A stretch of 54,180 nucleotides of DNA from Bacteroidales bacterium (lineage in GTDB: Bacteria; Bacteroidota; Bacteroidia; Bacteroidales; UBA932). The notes under the pieces are model-generated. The model had not been told where the DNA came from. It did not search any database and saw only the letters and a program-made list of their open reading frames with translations. The stretch covers positions 1-54,180 of the forward strand of contig JAKSJO010000018.1 of NCBI GenBank assembly GCA_024398125.1. Reading direction: 5' to 3'. This document shows positions 8,267-17,162 of the stretch, one piece after another. How positions within the stretch are numbered: the first letter of the stretch is position 1; each line of letters starts with the position of its first letter. A program made the translations under genes and the position numbers.

Positions 8267-10708
8267 ATGAAACTTTCTTATAATTGGCTCAAGGACTATC
8301 TTGAGTGTGACCTGACTCCAGTACAGGTGGCTGAGGCCATGACCTCGATCGGAATCGAGGTTGACTCTGTCGAGGAGCAGGAGGAAATTCCGGGAGGCCT
8401 CGCAGGCGTCGTAGTCGCAGAAGTGGTAGAATGTGAGAATCATCCAGATTCAGACCATCTCCACATCACAAAGGTTGATGCCGGCCAGGGTGAGCTTCTT
8501 ACAGTTGTCTGCGGCGCTCCGAATGTGGCAAAGGGCCAGAAGGTCCTCTTCGCTACCATCGGTACCGTTCTTCCTGGCGATTTCAAGATCAAGAAGTCAA
8601 AGATCCGTGGCGTGGAGTCATTCGGTATGATCTGTGCCGCTGATGAGCTTGGAATAGGTTCAGACCACTCCGGTATCATGGTTCTCGAACCGGAGACTGT
8701 TATCGGCACCCCTGCAAAGGAGTATCTCCACCTTAAGACAGAGGCTGTCATCGAGTACGAAATAACCGCTAACCGCGTTGACGCAGCCTCACACTGGGGT
8801 GTTGCACGCGACATATACGCATATCTCAAGCTCAACGGCATTCCTTGCGAGCTCAAGCGTCCTGATGTCTCTGCATTCGCAGAAGGCGAAGGCGAGGGCA
8901 TTCCTGTAGAGGTACTCGACAACAGCGGCGCACCTCGCTACAGCGGTATCACCATCAAGGGCGTTAAGGTTGCTGATTCTCCAGAGTGGCTCCAGAAGAA
9001 GCTTCTCTCGATCGGTCTCCGTCCAATCAACAACATTGTCGATATCTCCAACTATGTCCTTATGGAGCTTGGTCAGCCTCTGCACACCTTCGATGCTGCC
9101 AAGATCGTGGGCGGCAAGGTAATCGTACGCCGTGCAGGCGAGGGCGAGCTTATCCGTACTCTCGATGGAATCGAGCGCAAGCTTACTGCACGCGACATGG
9201 TCATCGCAAATGCTGACGGCCCTATGTGCATCGCAGGCGTATTCGGCGGCGAGGATTCAGGTGTTACCGAATCTACAGTCGACGTGTTTGTAGAGAGCGC
9301 ATACTTCGATCCATGCTCTATCCGCAAGACCAGCAAGACCCACACTCTCCAGACCGACGCATCGTTCCGCTATGAGCGCGGTGCAGACCCACTCGTAACC
9401 CCATATGCTCTCCGCAGGGCAGTGACCCTCATCCAGGAGCTCGCAGGCGGTACTGTCATCGGCAAGGTTCAGGAGGTTTACCCAGAGCCGATCGCAAAGA
9501 AGGAAATCGAGCTTGATCTTGACCGTATCGAAGATTTCATCGGCAAGAAGATCGGCCACGATACCATCAAGACCATCCTTGAGGCTCTCTCATATGAGTT
9601 CCTTTGCGAGGAAGGTTCTTCACTCAAGGTTGCTGCTCCTTCATATATGATCGATGTTACACGCGAATGCGATGTTGTAGAAGAGATTCTCCGAATCTAT
9701 GGCTATAACAACATCGACCTGCCGAAGCACATGAAGATGTCGGTCAACGCAACACCTTCACCAGAGCCGGAGGCACTCCGCAACAGCATCAGCAACTTCC
9801 TTGCTGCAAACGGTTTCGTAGAGATCATGAATAATTCGCTCACCAAGGGCGACTATTATAACGGGCTCCAGACCTGGCCTGCTGAGGCAAGCGTCAAGAT
9901 CGTCAACCCTCTCAGTTCCGATCTCAATGTGCTTCGCCAGTCACTCATTCCTGGCGGTCTCGAGGTCGTTGCCTACAATACCAACCGCCAGATTGCGTCT
10001 GTCAAGACCTTTGAGTACGGTTCAGTATACAGAAGACTCGCAGAAGGCGATGGAAAGACTCTCGCAAGCTACGAGGAGCATCCTTGCTTCTCGCTCATCC
10101 TTACCGGTACTCCTGAGAAGCACTGGAAGTCAACTCCTGCAAAGGGCGACTATTTCCAGCTCAAGGGCTATCTTGAACTGCTTCTCAAGCGTTTCGGCGC
10201 CAACCTGTACAATATGTTCACAGCCGCAGCTCCATCAGACATCTTCTCGGAGGGCGTAAGCTACAGCATGCCTGGCCAAAAGCAGGCTCTCGCCGTGATC
10301 GGTACCGTGAACCCTGCCTTTGCCCGTCGTTTCGGAGTGAAGCAGCCTGTATATGCAGCTGAGATCAACTGGAATATCCTCTTCGAACTTATCAAGCGCA
10401 ATAAGGTGGCATTTACCGAGCTTCCTAAGTTCCCTGAGGTTCGCCGTGACCTTGCACTTCTCCTTGACGAGAGCGTCAAGTATGCTGATCTGCTTACCGC
10501 GGCCCAGAAGGCTGCAAAGAAGCTCCTCAAGCAGGTAACCCTCTTCGACGTTTATCGCGGAGACAAGATACCTGCAGGCAAGAAGCAGTACGCACTCAGC
10601 TTCGTGCTCCAGGATGCAGAAAGGACTCTTACTGACGCAGAGGTGGAGAAGGTGATGGCAAAGCTGCTTTCAACCTTCACAAACCAGTTCGGCGCAGTGC
10701 TCAGATAA
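8267..10708 (+). CDS. pheT: phenylalanyl-tRNA synthetase beta subunit
   Basis: 813 residues, the normal bacterial size. Domain order: B1 with the tRNA-binding OB fold (about 40-150, HPDSDHLHITKVDAG); B3/B4 editing domain; B5; the inactive class II-like core; and the C-terminal anticodon-binding domain (KFPEVRRDLALLLDE near residue 720). It partners with PheS, which is not in this window. It lies 15 bases after ftsY and one base before the DUF4296 gene. Codon use is strongly biased to C-ending codons, as expected for a well-expressed gene. Confidence 0.97.
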   Translation: MKLSYNWLKDYLECDLTPVQVAEAMTSIGIEVDSVEEQEEIPGGLAGVVVAEVVECENHPDSDHLHITKVDAGQGELLTVVCGAPNVAKGQKVLFATIGTVLPGDFKIKKSKIRGVESFGMICAADELGIGSDHSGIMVLEPETVIGTPAKEYLHLKTEAVIEYEITANRVDAASHWGVARDIYAYLKLNGIPCELKRPDVSAFAEGEGEGIPVEVLDNSGAPRYSGITIKGVKVADSPEWLQKKLLSIGLRPINNIVDISNYVLMELGQPLHTFDAAKIVGGKVIVRRAGEGELIRTLDGIERKLTARDMVIANADGPMCIAGVFGGEDSGVTESTVDVFVESAYFDPCSIRKTSKTHTLQTDASFRYERGADPLVTPYALRRAVTLIQELAGGTVIGKVQEVYPEPIAKKEIELDLDRIEDFIGKKIGHDTIKTILEALSYEFLCEEGSSLKVAAPSYMIDVTRECDVVEEILRIYGYNNIDLPKHMKMSVNATPSPEPEALRNSISNFLAANGFVEIMNNSLTKGDYYNGLQTWPAEASVKIVNPLSSDLNVLRQSLIPGGLEVVAYNTNRQIASVKTFEYGSVYRRLAEGDGKTLASYEEHPCFSLILTGTPEKHWKSTPAKGDYFQLKGYLELLLKRFGANLYNMFTAAAPSDIFSEGVSYSMPGQKQALAVIGTVNPAFARRFGVKQPVYAAEINWNILFELIKRNKVAFTELPKFPEVRRDLALLLDESVKYADLLTAAQKAAKKLLKQVTLFDVYRGDKIPAGKKQYALSFVLQDAERTLTDAEVEKVMAKLLSTFTNQFGAVLR

Positions 10709-10709
10709 T

Positions 10710-11495
10710 ATGAACAGACTTGGACGCATCGCTATGCTGTCTGCAATCGTCTTCATGGCGGTTGCCTGCGGCTCAGAGAAGGGGAAAATCATTCCCCGAA
10801 GCCGCTTTGCGCAGCTGTATGCGTCTTTGTTTGAAGCTGACGCCTGGTTGGAGTATCATTCCGTGTCGAGGTTTACCGCGGATTCGACCAACTTCTATCA
10901 GCCGATACTTAAGTCTTACGGATACAGTGACGAAGACTACAGACGGAGCGTCTATCATTATCTGAAGGATCCCGGACGTTTTTCAAAGATACTGGAAGAG
11001 TCCAAGGAGATACTCCAGAAACAGGTCGATGAGATTCAGGCCATAGTTGATCACGATAACAGGATCGAGGATTATATCCGTACGGGTAAACGTGTCGTGC
11101 GTAAGCCTGTAATGTTTGACACACTCATCGCGCACGCCGGATTTACCGACAAGGTAGATATATCTATGGATGAGTTCGGCCGCTATTGCTTCAATAAGGT
11201 AATGGAGGATACATCATTCTATGGACCAAGGCTGATCATTGCAGAGAAGGACACCACTGCGGCTTATCCTGACTCGCTGTGCCTGCCTCCGAGACCTAGA
11301 CGTCTCGAGAGCATAGATCAGTGGAATGAAGCCATAAAGGAGATCCTGAAAAAAAGAGAATCGTCACAAGATAAAGAAACAGAACCGCAGGAACCTTCGC
11401 CGAAGAAAGAGGTAGAGACGTCACCTCCACCTCCTCCAAGGACAAGGCCTTTGACTGTGCGGACAAAAGATAGGATGGAGGAAGCGCAATTATGA
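10710..11495 (+). CDS. DUF4296 family lipoprotein
   Basis: 261 residues beginning with a lipoprotein signal (hydrophobic stretch ending VFMAVACG, lipid Cys at 20). The body resembles DUF4296, an uncharacterised Bacteroidota domain of about 90 residues (around IIPRSRFAQL to LKDPGRF). The C-terminal 60 residues are low complexity, acidic then proline-rich (SPPPPPRTRP), which suggests a disordered linker. It lies between pheT and a radical SAM gene that it overlaps by 4 bases (ATGA), so all are probably on one transcript. No function known to me. Confidence 0.8.
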   Translation: MNRLGRIAMLSAIVFMAVACGSEKGKIIPRSRFAQLYASLFEADAWLEYHSVSRFTADSTNFYQPILKSYGYSDEDYRRSVYHYLKDPGRFSKILEESKEILQKQVDEIQAIVDHDNRIEDYIRTGKRVVRKPVMFDTLIAHAGFTDKVDISMDEFGRYCFNKVMEDTSFYGPRLIIAEKDTTAAYPDSLCLPPRPRRLESIDQWNEAIKEILKKRESSQDKETEPQEPSPKKEVETSPPPPPRTRPLTVRTKDRMEEAQL

Positions 11496-12247
11496 TGAGG
11501 GAAGAATTAGTTTTCGGACCGATCTTCTCAAGAAGACTGGGCTCGTCTCTGGGAATCAATCTTCTTCCGGAGAAAGGCAAGCTGTGCAATTTCGACTGCA
11601 TCTATTGTGAATGTGGCTGGAATAAGGATGGACGCGATGACAGGCGTCTGCCGACAGCCGACGAACTTCGTTCTGCCTTGGACAGGAAGCTGTCGGAATG
11701 CTCTGCCAACGGTACTGGGATCGACTCGATAACATTTTCCGGGGATGGTGAGCCTACACTCAACCCGCAGTTTCCGGAGATGATCGACATCACTCTTGAG
11801 CTCCGTGACAGGTATTTCCCGGAAGCCAAGGTGTCCGTCCTTTCGAACGCTACGCGCATATCAAGGGATGGCGTATTCGAGGCTTTATGCAAGGTTGACA
11901 ATCCTATCCTTAAGCTGGATGCTCCTACCGAAGCCCTTGCCGAAAGGATCAACCATCCGCAGGGCGACTATGTCGTTGCGGAGATTGTTGACGACCTGAA
12001 GCGCTTCAACGGCGATTTCGTTCTTCAGACCATGTTCCTTAGGAGCTCGGATTTCGATTCGTCCTCTCCGGAGGTTCTGGGACCATGGATGGATATAGTA
12101 AGAGAACTGCATCCACGCGAGGTTATGGTATACACCATAGACCGCGAGACACCGCAGAAGGATCTTGAGAAGTTTACCAAGGAGCAGATGGCCGCCATGG
12201 TTGCTCCCCTGATCGAGGAAGGCTTCAAGATCCAGATTAGAGGATAA
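11492..12247 (+). CDS. radical SAM protein (COG0731-like)
   Basis: 251 residues. The radical SAM cluster motif CNFDCIYC (CxxxCxxC) lies near residues 32-39, preceded by GPIFSRRLGSSLGINLLP, the entry segment of the COG0731-like Fe-S oxidoreductases. A GE-type SAM-binding motif, TFSGDGEPTLNP, is near residue 85. The protein is short and lacks an obvious auxiliary cluster domain. The start overlaps the DUF4296 stop (ATGA). It has relatives in archaea and anaerobes but the substrate is unknown to me, and the operon context (pheT, deoC) does not decide it. Confidence 0.85.
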   Translation: MMREELVFGPIFSRRLGSSLGINLLPEKGKLCNFDCIYCECGWNKDGRDDRRLPTADELRSALDRKLSECSANGTGIDSITFSGDGEPTLNPQFPEMIDITLELRDRYFPEAKVSVLSNATRISRDGVFEALCKVDNPILKLDAPTEALAERINHPQGDYVVAEIVDDLKRFNGDFVLQTMFLRSSDFDSSSPEVLGPWMDIVRELHPREVMVYTIDRETPQKDLEKFTKEQMAAMVAPLIEEGFKIQIRG

Positions 12248-12269
12248 CTTAACTGACACAAATAATACT

Positions 12270-13163
12270 ATGTACGAATTGCTTGATAAATATGGTTACC
12301 GCCCTAATGAGGAATCAATGGGCAGAAGCCTTGAAATGATGGCTGCAAATCTTGAGGCCATGAACACACCGGAGGTTCTCAAGAACTGCTTCTCACTCAT
12401 GGATGTGACAACACTTGCCACAAATGATACAGAAAAGTCGGTAAAGGCTTTTGTCGCCAAGGTCAATTCAGTGAAGACTCTCTTCCCTGATTATCCAAGC
12501 CCGGCATCTGTATGTGTATATCCTAACCTTGTGAATGTCGTTGCATCGGACCGCCAGGATCCTGAGCTTCATGCAACCGCTGTATCAAGCTGTTTCCCTT
12601 CAGCACAGTCTTTCCTTGAGGTAAAAGTCCGTGAATGCGAGCTTGCGGTTGAGAACGGTGCTGATGAGATTGACATTGTTCTTGCTCTCAATGCCTTCCT
12701 TGCAGGAGACTATGAGCGTGCACGCAAGGAAATCCGCGACATGAAGGCTGCAATCGACAGGAAAGCCGAGGAACTCGGACGTAAGGTTGTGCTCAAGGTC
12801 ATACTTGAGACAGGCCTTCTCGTAACCCCAGAGGCTATCGCCGAGGCATCATTCCTCGCTATGGAAGAGGGCGCAGACTTCATCAAGACATCTACAGGCA
12901 AGGTCAGCATCAATGCAACTCCGGCAGCTGCTTACGTCATGTGCGAAAGCATCGCCAAGTTCTATGAGAAGACGGGACGTATGGTCGGTTTCAAGGCGGC
13001 CGGCGGAATCTCTACAGCAAAGGATGCCCTCTGCTATTACGGAATCGTATCTTCCATCCTCGGCAGAAAGTGGCTTGACAAGGAGCATTTCCGTTTCGGC
13101 GTAAGCCGTCTTGCAAATGCATTGATGTCTGCAATCGAGCAGAAGACAGTCAGCGTATTCTAG
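12270..13163 (+). CDS. deoC: deoxyribose-phosphate aldolase
   Basis: Cleaves 2-deoxyribose-5-phosphate to glyceraldehyde-3-phosphate and acetaldehyde in nucleoside catabolism. 297 residues, the longer DeoC form. Visible are ENGADEIDIVLALNAF, the VLKVILETGLL strand, the Schiff-base lysine region ADFIKTSTGK, and VGFKAAGGIST. An extra helical stretch of about 45 residues at the N-terminus is normal for this subgroup. Last gene of the ftsY-pheT operon, 22 bases after the radical SAM gene, followed by a terminator. Confidence 0.93.
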   Translation: MYELLDKYGYRPNEESMGRSLEMMAANLEAMNTPEVLKNCFSLMDVTTLATNDTEKSVKAFVAKVNSVKTLFPDYPSPASVCVYPNLVNVVASDRQDPELHATAVSSCFPSAQSFLEVKVRECELAVENGADEIDIVLALNAFLAGDYERARKEIRDMKAAIDRKAEELGRKVVLKVILETGLLVTPEAIAEASFLAMEEGADFIKTSTGKVSINATPAAAYVMCESIAKFYEKTGRMVGFKAAGGISTAKDALCYYGIVSSILGRKWLDKEHFRFGVSRLANALMSAIEQKTVSVF

Positions 13164-13198
13164 AAAAAGCTTTTTTTATCTGAATATCGGACATATCT

Positions 13199-13231
13199 GG
13201 CCGGACCTTTTCTTGAGGCCCGGCTTTTTTT
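13199..13231 (+). terminator. terminator after deoC
   Basis: GC-rich stem (GGCCGGACC with GGCCCGGC, one mismatch) followed by seven Ts. It ends the core operon and marks the left border of the accessory trio that follows. Confidence 0.75.
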
Positions 13232-13306
13232 ATGCCTTGCAGGTGCATGCAGAGGGGGAATACGGATATAAACGTGTAGCAGTGATGGAACACGGATAGC
13301 TCCCGG

Positions 13307-13314
13307 TACTTTTG
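13307..13314 (+). promoter_or_regulatory. -7 element for the metallopeptidase-fimbrial trio
   Basis: TACTTTTG fits TAnnTTTG and lies 18 bases before the ATG at 13333. An in-frame TTG at 13312 overlaps this element and is rejected as start. Confidence 0.55.
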
Positions 13315-13332
13315 CCGAAAACTCTATTGACA

Positions 13333-14916
13333 ATGAAACGACAATTGATGATTCCGGCATCCTTACTGATGCTCGCAGCGTGCAATCTGCTTGATCCGGA
13401 CAATGGAGGACATGACATCGGCGGCCAGTCTGTGAAGGAAGTCTCCCACGACATGATAGTTCTCGGTGAACAGCTGGAGGACCCGTATTCCTTGAAGAAC
13501 ATGAAAGAGGCTGTCACAAAGGCATATCCGACAAAAGGACGGGAAGTGGAGATAAAGGCAACGGACGTGTATATGCGTTTCCTGCCCAGGAACGAGGAGG
13601 AATATGATATGCTTGTGGATTCTGGCCTGCATCTGCTTGATCATCCCGTGGATTACAGGATTGTAAGGGACGGTGACTACTATCATGATCCTTCACTGGA
13701 CGAGTCCGAGATAACATGGCAGTATGCCGTTGTTCCTCCGGAGTACAAATGCCCGTATGGCATAGTCAACGAGGTTCTTGACGAGTGCTATATACCGGAC
13801 AATGCAACGGGGACACGTGCCGGAGACGGTATTGACTGGACTTTGGTAGAGAGAACTGCATTCGACCTTACAGGGAACTCGGACATGCTTCAGCCTGCCA
13901 CAAAGGCTGGCGCAGCCCCTTCGGGGCGTATCATGCTCGTTGACTCGGACCACGATGGCGGTGCTCCTGTAGGGCTGGCTGGAGTCATGATAAGCTGCAA
14001 TACCTTCGTGAAGTTTGCAACCGCATATACGGACGATGAGGGATATTACCAGTTCGATAAGAAATTCAGCACAGATGTCAGGTACAGGATAGTGTTCAAG
14101 AACCAGAGGTCTTTTGCAATTGGAATGAACCTCCTTCTTGTGCCTGCATCGATGTCCACTATGGGTACGAATCCCTCCGATGGCGTCGACCTTGTGATAG
14201 ACTCCTCATCCGATCACAAACTGTTCGTCAGGGCTGTGGTCAACAATGCGGCATATGAATATTGGCAGCGCTGCAATGATGAAAATGATCCTCTGCCACA
14301 GCCGCCTTACCAGACCCGCATCTGGCTTTTTGATGAGCTGGAGAGCAGCAGCACTCCAATGCTGCAGCAAGGGCCTGTCCTGGAAGGAACGTTGCTTAGC
14401 AAGTTCCTGGGATCGTTCAAGGAACTGATACAGACCTTTATGCCTGATATCACGATTGGACTCTCCGGCGCGGAGACTTACAAATCTATCTATGCCCTTA
14501 CGGTTCATGAGTTGGCTCACGCAAGCCACTTCCAGCAGGTCGGAGTCGACTACTGGAACAAGTATATCAGCTTCATAATCGAGTCTTTCGTCGGCTCCCT
14601 TGGGGCTATGTATGGAGTCGGAACAGAAAAGGACTCGGGATACTGTGAGGTGGGGGAGATGTGGGCCTACTATCTCGAGAACATGATGCTGCGGGATCGA
14701 TATGGCGACGAGATAATTGTACAGGGAACCTCGCACTGGTTCTCGCCACAGATACTGATGTATCTGGACGAGAGAGGCTTGAGTGCGTCAAAGCTGTTCG
14801 CAGCCTTCACAAAGGATGTGATCAATGTTTCTCAGCTCAGGAAAAAGCTCTCGGAACTGTATCCAACATATGAAAGTTTAATCAATCAGGCTTTTGACAG
14901 ATATGGCAAACAATAG
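13333..14916 (+). CDS. lipoprotein with HExxH metallopeptidase motif
   Basis: 527 residues. The signal peptide has a lipobox (LLMLAACN, Cys about 18). The middle part (about 195-270) looks like a small beta-sandwich of the carboxypeptidase-regulatory/SdrD-B kind (GRIMLVDSDHDGG, AYTDDEGYYQF). In the C-terminal third TVHELAHASHF carries HExxH (His392, Glu393, His396). EVGEMWAYYLEN 46 residues later offers Glu442 as a possible third zinc ligand, a gluzincin-like layout. I do not recognise a named family. It is probably a surface or periplasmic protease. Its stop overlaps the DUF3575 gene by 14 bases. Codon use is less biased than in the core genes around it. Confidence 0.75.
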   Translation: MKRQLMIPASLLMLAACNLLDPDNGGHDIGGQSVKEVSHDMIVLGEQLEDPYSLKNMKEAVTKAYPTKGREVEIKATDVYMRFLPRNEEEYDMLVDSGLHLLDHPVDYRIVRDGDYYHDPSLDESEITWQYAVVPPEYKCPYGIVNEVLDECYIPDNATGTRAGDGIDWTLVERTAFDLTGNSDMLQPATKAGAAPSGRIMLVDSDHDGGAPVGLAGVMISCNTFVKFATAYTDDEGYYQFDKKFSTDVRYRIVFKNQRSFAIGMNLLLVPASMSTMGTNPSDGVDLVIDSSSDHKLFVRAVVNNAAYEYWQRCNDENDPLPQPPYQTRIWLFDELESSSTPMLQQGPVLEGTLLSKFLGSFKELIQTFMPDITIGLSGAETYKSIYALTVHELAHASHFQQVGVDYWNKYISFIIESFVGSLGAMYGVGTEKDSGYCEVGEMWAYYLENMMLRDRYGDEIIVQGTSHWFSPQILMYLDERGLSASKLFAAFTKDVINVSQLRKKLSELYPTYESLINQAFDRYGKQ

Positions 14917-15472
14917 AATAAGAATCATTGTCTCTCTGCTTATCATGCTGATGTTGTCGGCAAGGGCCTCGGCGCAGGAATATTCGGTTTCAACAAACCT
15001 GCTCGGCTGGGCGAACATGGGAACAATGAACGTGGAAGCATCATACGGTTTTGCAAGAAGATGGACTGCTGTTGCGGGTGTCCGCTATAATCCATTCACA
15101 TTCTATCACCCTCAATCTCACGACGCCATGCGGCACCGCCAGCAGTCCTATTCCATCGGCCTTGCTTTCTGGCCATGGCATATCCATTCCGGGTGGTGGG
15201 TATCAGGAAAAATGCGATACCAGGAATACAACATCGGAGGTTTCCGCTCTCCCGAAACGCGGGAGGGAGACAGGATAGGGGCAAGTCTGTCTCTGGGGTA
15301 CAGCTACATGCTGAGTGAACATTTCAATGTCGGGCTTGGGGCTGGGCTGTGGTCTGGGTATGATCTTTTTACCAGGTATAACTGTCCGAACTGTGGCCGT
15401 ATCATCGATACCGGCAAGGATGCTTTCATATTGCCGGATGACATCATATTGAGCATCGCATATGTCTTCTAA
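14903..15472 (+). CDS. DUF3575 family outer-membrane protein
   Basis: 189 residues from the ATG at 14903, inside the end of the metallopeptidase gene. A signal peptide (ends ARASAQ) is followed by alternating beta-strands with many aromatics (EYSVSTNLLGWANMGTMNVE, RWTAVAGVRYNPF, SIGLAFWPWH) and a final aromatic residue (SIAYVF), typical of a small outer-membrane barrel. This matches DUF3575, a Bacteroidales family usually found in type V (FimA/Mfa) fimbrial clusters. A CPNC pair near residue 170 is unusual for an exported barrel and may form a disulfide. It overlaps the next gene by 11 bases. Confidence 0.8.
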   Translation: MANNRIRIIVSLLIMLMLSARASAQEYSVSTNLLGWANMGTMNVEASYGFARRWTAVAGVRYNPFTFYHPQSHDAMRHRQQSYSIGLAFWPWHIHSGWWVSGKMRYQEYNIGGFRSPETREGDRIGASLSLGYSYMLSEHFNVGLGAGLWSGYDLFTRYNCPNCGRIIDTGKDAFILPDDIILSIAYVF

Positions 15473-16247
15473 CGCTTACTCCAGGACAATCCTGCTGTTC
15501 ATGATCATGATGACCATGATCGGATGCACGGTAAAAGAGGACCGTTCAGACTGTCCTATGCCGCTGCTGGTCGTGCCCGGTATAAGGGCTGAGAACGTCC
15601 CTGTAAGATATCATGTCAAGACCGAAGCCGAGACTGTATGGAACGACGTTTTCGTGTGTGGCGCGGACAGTACGGTTTCAATTGAAGTGCCACGAAGGAT
15701 ACTTGAAAGCTTTGCTTCATACTCGAGGACTGATTTCTATGATCGAGAAGGGAATTATCTGATTCCTCCTGGCAGTGAATGTCCAGAGGTATGGACACAT
15801 TCGGCGATGCTGGATGCAACGAAACCCTTTGTCTCGGATACCGTCGACCTGTATCGCAGCCGTGCCTGCATCACGTTTATCATACGAGGAACGGCGGGGA
15901 GATCTCAGTCCATGGCATTGGTCGGCAAGGTGGATGGATTTCTTAATGATGGCCGACCATCTACGGGGGATTTCTACTGCAAGGCAGGGGAGACTGGGCG
16001 GATGGACAGCGCAGGGAGATGGACTGTAGGGGTCCCCCGGCAGTCTGATGACTCCCTTGTCCTTGAGATGGAAACCTCCGGAATGTACAGGATTTTCCCT
16101 GTTGGACATTATCTTGATGACAGTGGCTATGACTGGACGGCTAAGGAATTGGAAGATGTGACAATCGAAATCGACTATGCCGATTATCATGTCCGGATCA
16201 GGACAAGTGCTTGGGAACACACACTTACATTCGATATACGCTTCTGA
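15462..16247 (+). CDS. FimB/Mfa2-like fimbrial anchor lipoprotein
   Basis: 261 residues. A lipoprotein signal ends MTMIGC, and the first mature residues CTVKEDRSDCP match the start of Mfa2/FimB-type (DUF1812) proteins: lipid Cys, short acidic stretch, then DC. A beta-rich body with two Ig-like halves would be expected. In type V pili, Mfa2/FimB anchors and limits the fimbria at the outer membrane. The gene follows DUF3575 with an 11-base overlap, the pairing seen in fimbrial loci, but no major fimbrillin, tip gene or fimbrial protease follows. Confidence 0.72.
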   Translation: MSSNAYSRTILLFMIMMTMIGCTVKEDRSDCPMPLLVVPGIRAENVPVRYHVKTEAETVWNDVFVCGADSTVSIEVPRRILESFASYSRTDFYDREGNYLIPPGSECPEVWTHSAMLDATKPFVSDTVDLYRSRACITFIIRGTAGRSQSMALVGKVDGFLNDGRPSTGDFYCKAGETGRMDSAGRWTVGVPRQSDDSLVLEMETSGMYRIFPVGHYLDDSGYDWTAKELEDVTIEIDYADYHVRIRTSAWEHTLTFDIRF

Positions 16248-16278
16248 GCCGGCTCGGATGAAAAACGGCCTGCGGGAC

Positions 16279-16307
16279 TTGCAATTACGAAAAATTCCGT
16301 ATATTTG
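16279..16307 (+). promoter_or_regulatory. promoter of tRNA-Leu
   Basis: TTG (16279-16281), 18 bases, TATATTTG (16300-16307). The tRNA begins 12 bases after the -7 element. Confidence 0.75.
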
Positions 16308-16318
16308 CAGTCCACTTT

Positions 16319-16401
16319 GCGCGGGTGGCGAAATGGTAGACGCGCTAGTTTCAGGAGCTAGTGTCAATTGCGACGTGTGAGTTCGAGTCTCATCCCGCGC
16401 A
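16319..16401 (+). tRNA. tRNA-Leu (anticodon CAG)
   Basis: The acceptor helix GCGCGGG pairs with CCCGCGC and is followed by discriminator A. The anticodon loop TTCAGGA (CAG) is held by a CTAGT/GCTAG stem. A long variable arm fits a class II tRNA. The T arm is GTGAG-TTCGAGT-CTCAT. CCA is not encoded. A terminator follows directly. Confidence 0.95.
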
Positions 16402-16403
16402 CT

Positions 16404-16436
16404 CGAAAAACCTCAGGCTATGCCTGGGGTTTTTCG
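16404..16436 (+). terminator. terminator after tRNA-Leu
   Basis: A long inverted repeat (CGAAAAACCTCAGGC against its complement, one G-U pair) closes on three bases and contains the TTTTT tail. Confidence 0.85.
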
Positions 16437-16469
16437 TTTGCAAGAGGCCTGCTTTTTTGTAAAAACACC

Positions 16470-16477
16470 TATATTTG
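16470..16477 (+). promoter_or_regulatory. -7 element for the membrane-anchored regulator
   Basis: TATATTTG, 28 bases before the ATG at 16506. A single TTGTCAG (16494-16500) sits in the leader, the same heptamer core as the repeat in front of the outer-membrane gene downstream, which could serve autoregulation. Confidence 0.65.
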
Positions 16478-16505
16478 CCTTAGTCGTAAACTCTTGTCAG
16501 TTATT

Positions 16506-17162
16506 ATGAAAAGCAAGTTGTCATCAATCGTTGTTGTGTTCCTGTTCCTTGCTGCTATTTTCTCGGGAGAAAGAAGCTACAAGAACGCACGCAGGTATAT
16601 TGTGAGCGATCTCAACCGCGCTTTGTCGGAGACTTTGGCCAGGATCCAGACCAATGCACTCACTCCGGATACAGTCTCGCTTTTCAGGGATAATCTTGTG
16701 ATTCCAGAGTTGAAGGATAGCACATACATCTCGTACTGCCTGCCTGGTGACAAGCCGAGCGGACTTTGCAGCGAGATCATGATGCTTGATGAAATGGAAG
16801 TCCGCAGCTATGCTGACATATCATTCGCTTCAGTCATGGGAATAGCGGACAAGCGCATGCCGATCGCGCTCTCGGCTCTTGCATTTCTTTGGCTGTTTGG
16901 GTCGATGGCGCTGACAAGAAAGAAACAGGATCCAATCCTTGCACGGCTTACACCTATGCAGCGTCAGCTTTTTGACATGTTCATGTCTGCTGAGGATGGA
17001 AAACTCTCGAAGGATGACATCTGTAACGCCCTTTGGCCAAACAAGCCTCAGGCGGAAGAAACCCTCTATTCATTGATAAGGCATTTTAAATCTTCAATCG
17101 CAGGCAGCGGTTATGAGATAGAGACCAGAAGAGGCTTTGGATACCGCCTGAAAAAACGCTGA
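16506..17162 (+). CDS. membrane-anchored winged-helix transcription regulator
   Basis: 218 residues. Hydrophobic segment 1 (about 6-20) is followed by a periplasmic region of about 95 residues, hydrophobic segment 2 (about 118-136), a basic RKK stop-transfer, and a C-terminal cytoplasmic OmpR/PhoB-type winged helix (about 144-218: LTPMQRQLFDMF, DDICNALWP, ETLYSLIRHFKSSI, YEIETRRGFGYRL). The topology is the reverse of ToxR/CadC, where the DNA-binding domain is N-terminal. No receiver domain or kinase is nearby, so signal and output seem to be in one chain. The next gene, 88 bases downstream, encodes a barrel protein with PHO-box-like repeats before it. The start at 16506 avoids a longer frame that would run over tRNA-Leu. 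Confidence 0.82.
   Translation: MKSKLSSIVVVFLFLAAIFSGERSYKNARRYIVSDLNRALSETLARIQTNALTPDTVSLFRDNLVIPELKDSTYISYCLPGDKPSGLCSEIMMLDEMEVRSYADISFASVMGIADKRMPIALSALAFLWLFGSMALTRKKQDPILARLTPMQRQLFDMFMSAEDGKLSKDDICNALWPNKPQAEETLYSLIRHFKSSIAGSGYEIETRRGFGYRLKKR

Noticed and set aside
16368-16505. Upstream extension of the membrane regulator
   Set aside because: It would run through the tRNA-Leu 3' end and its terminator and start before the TATATTTG promoter.
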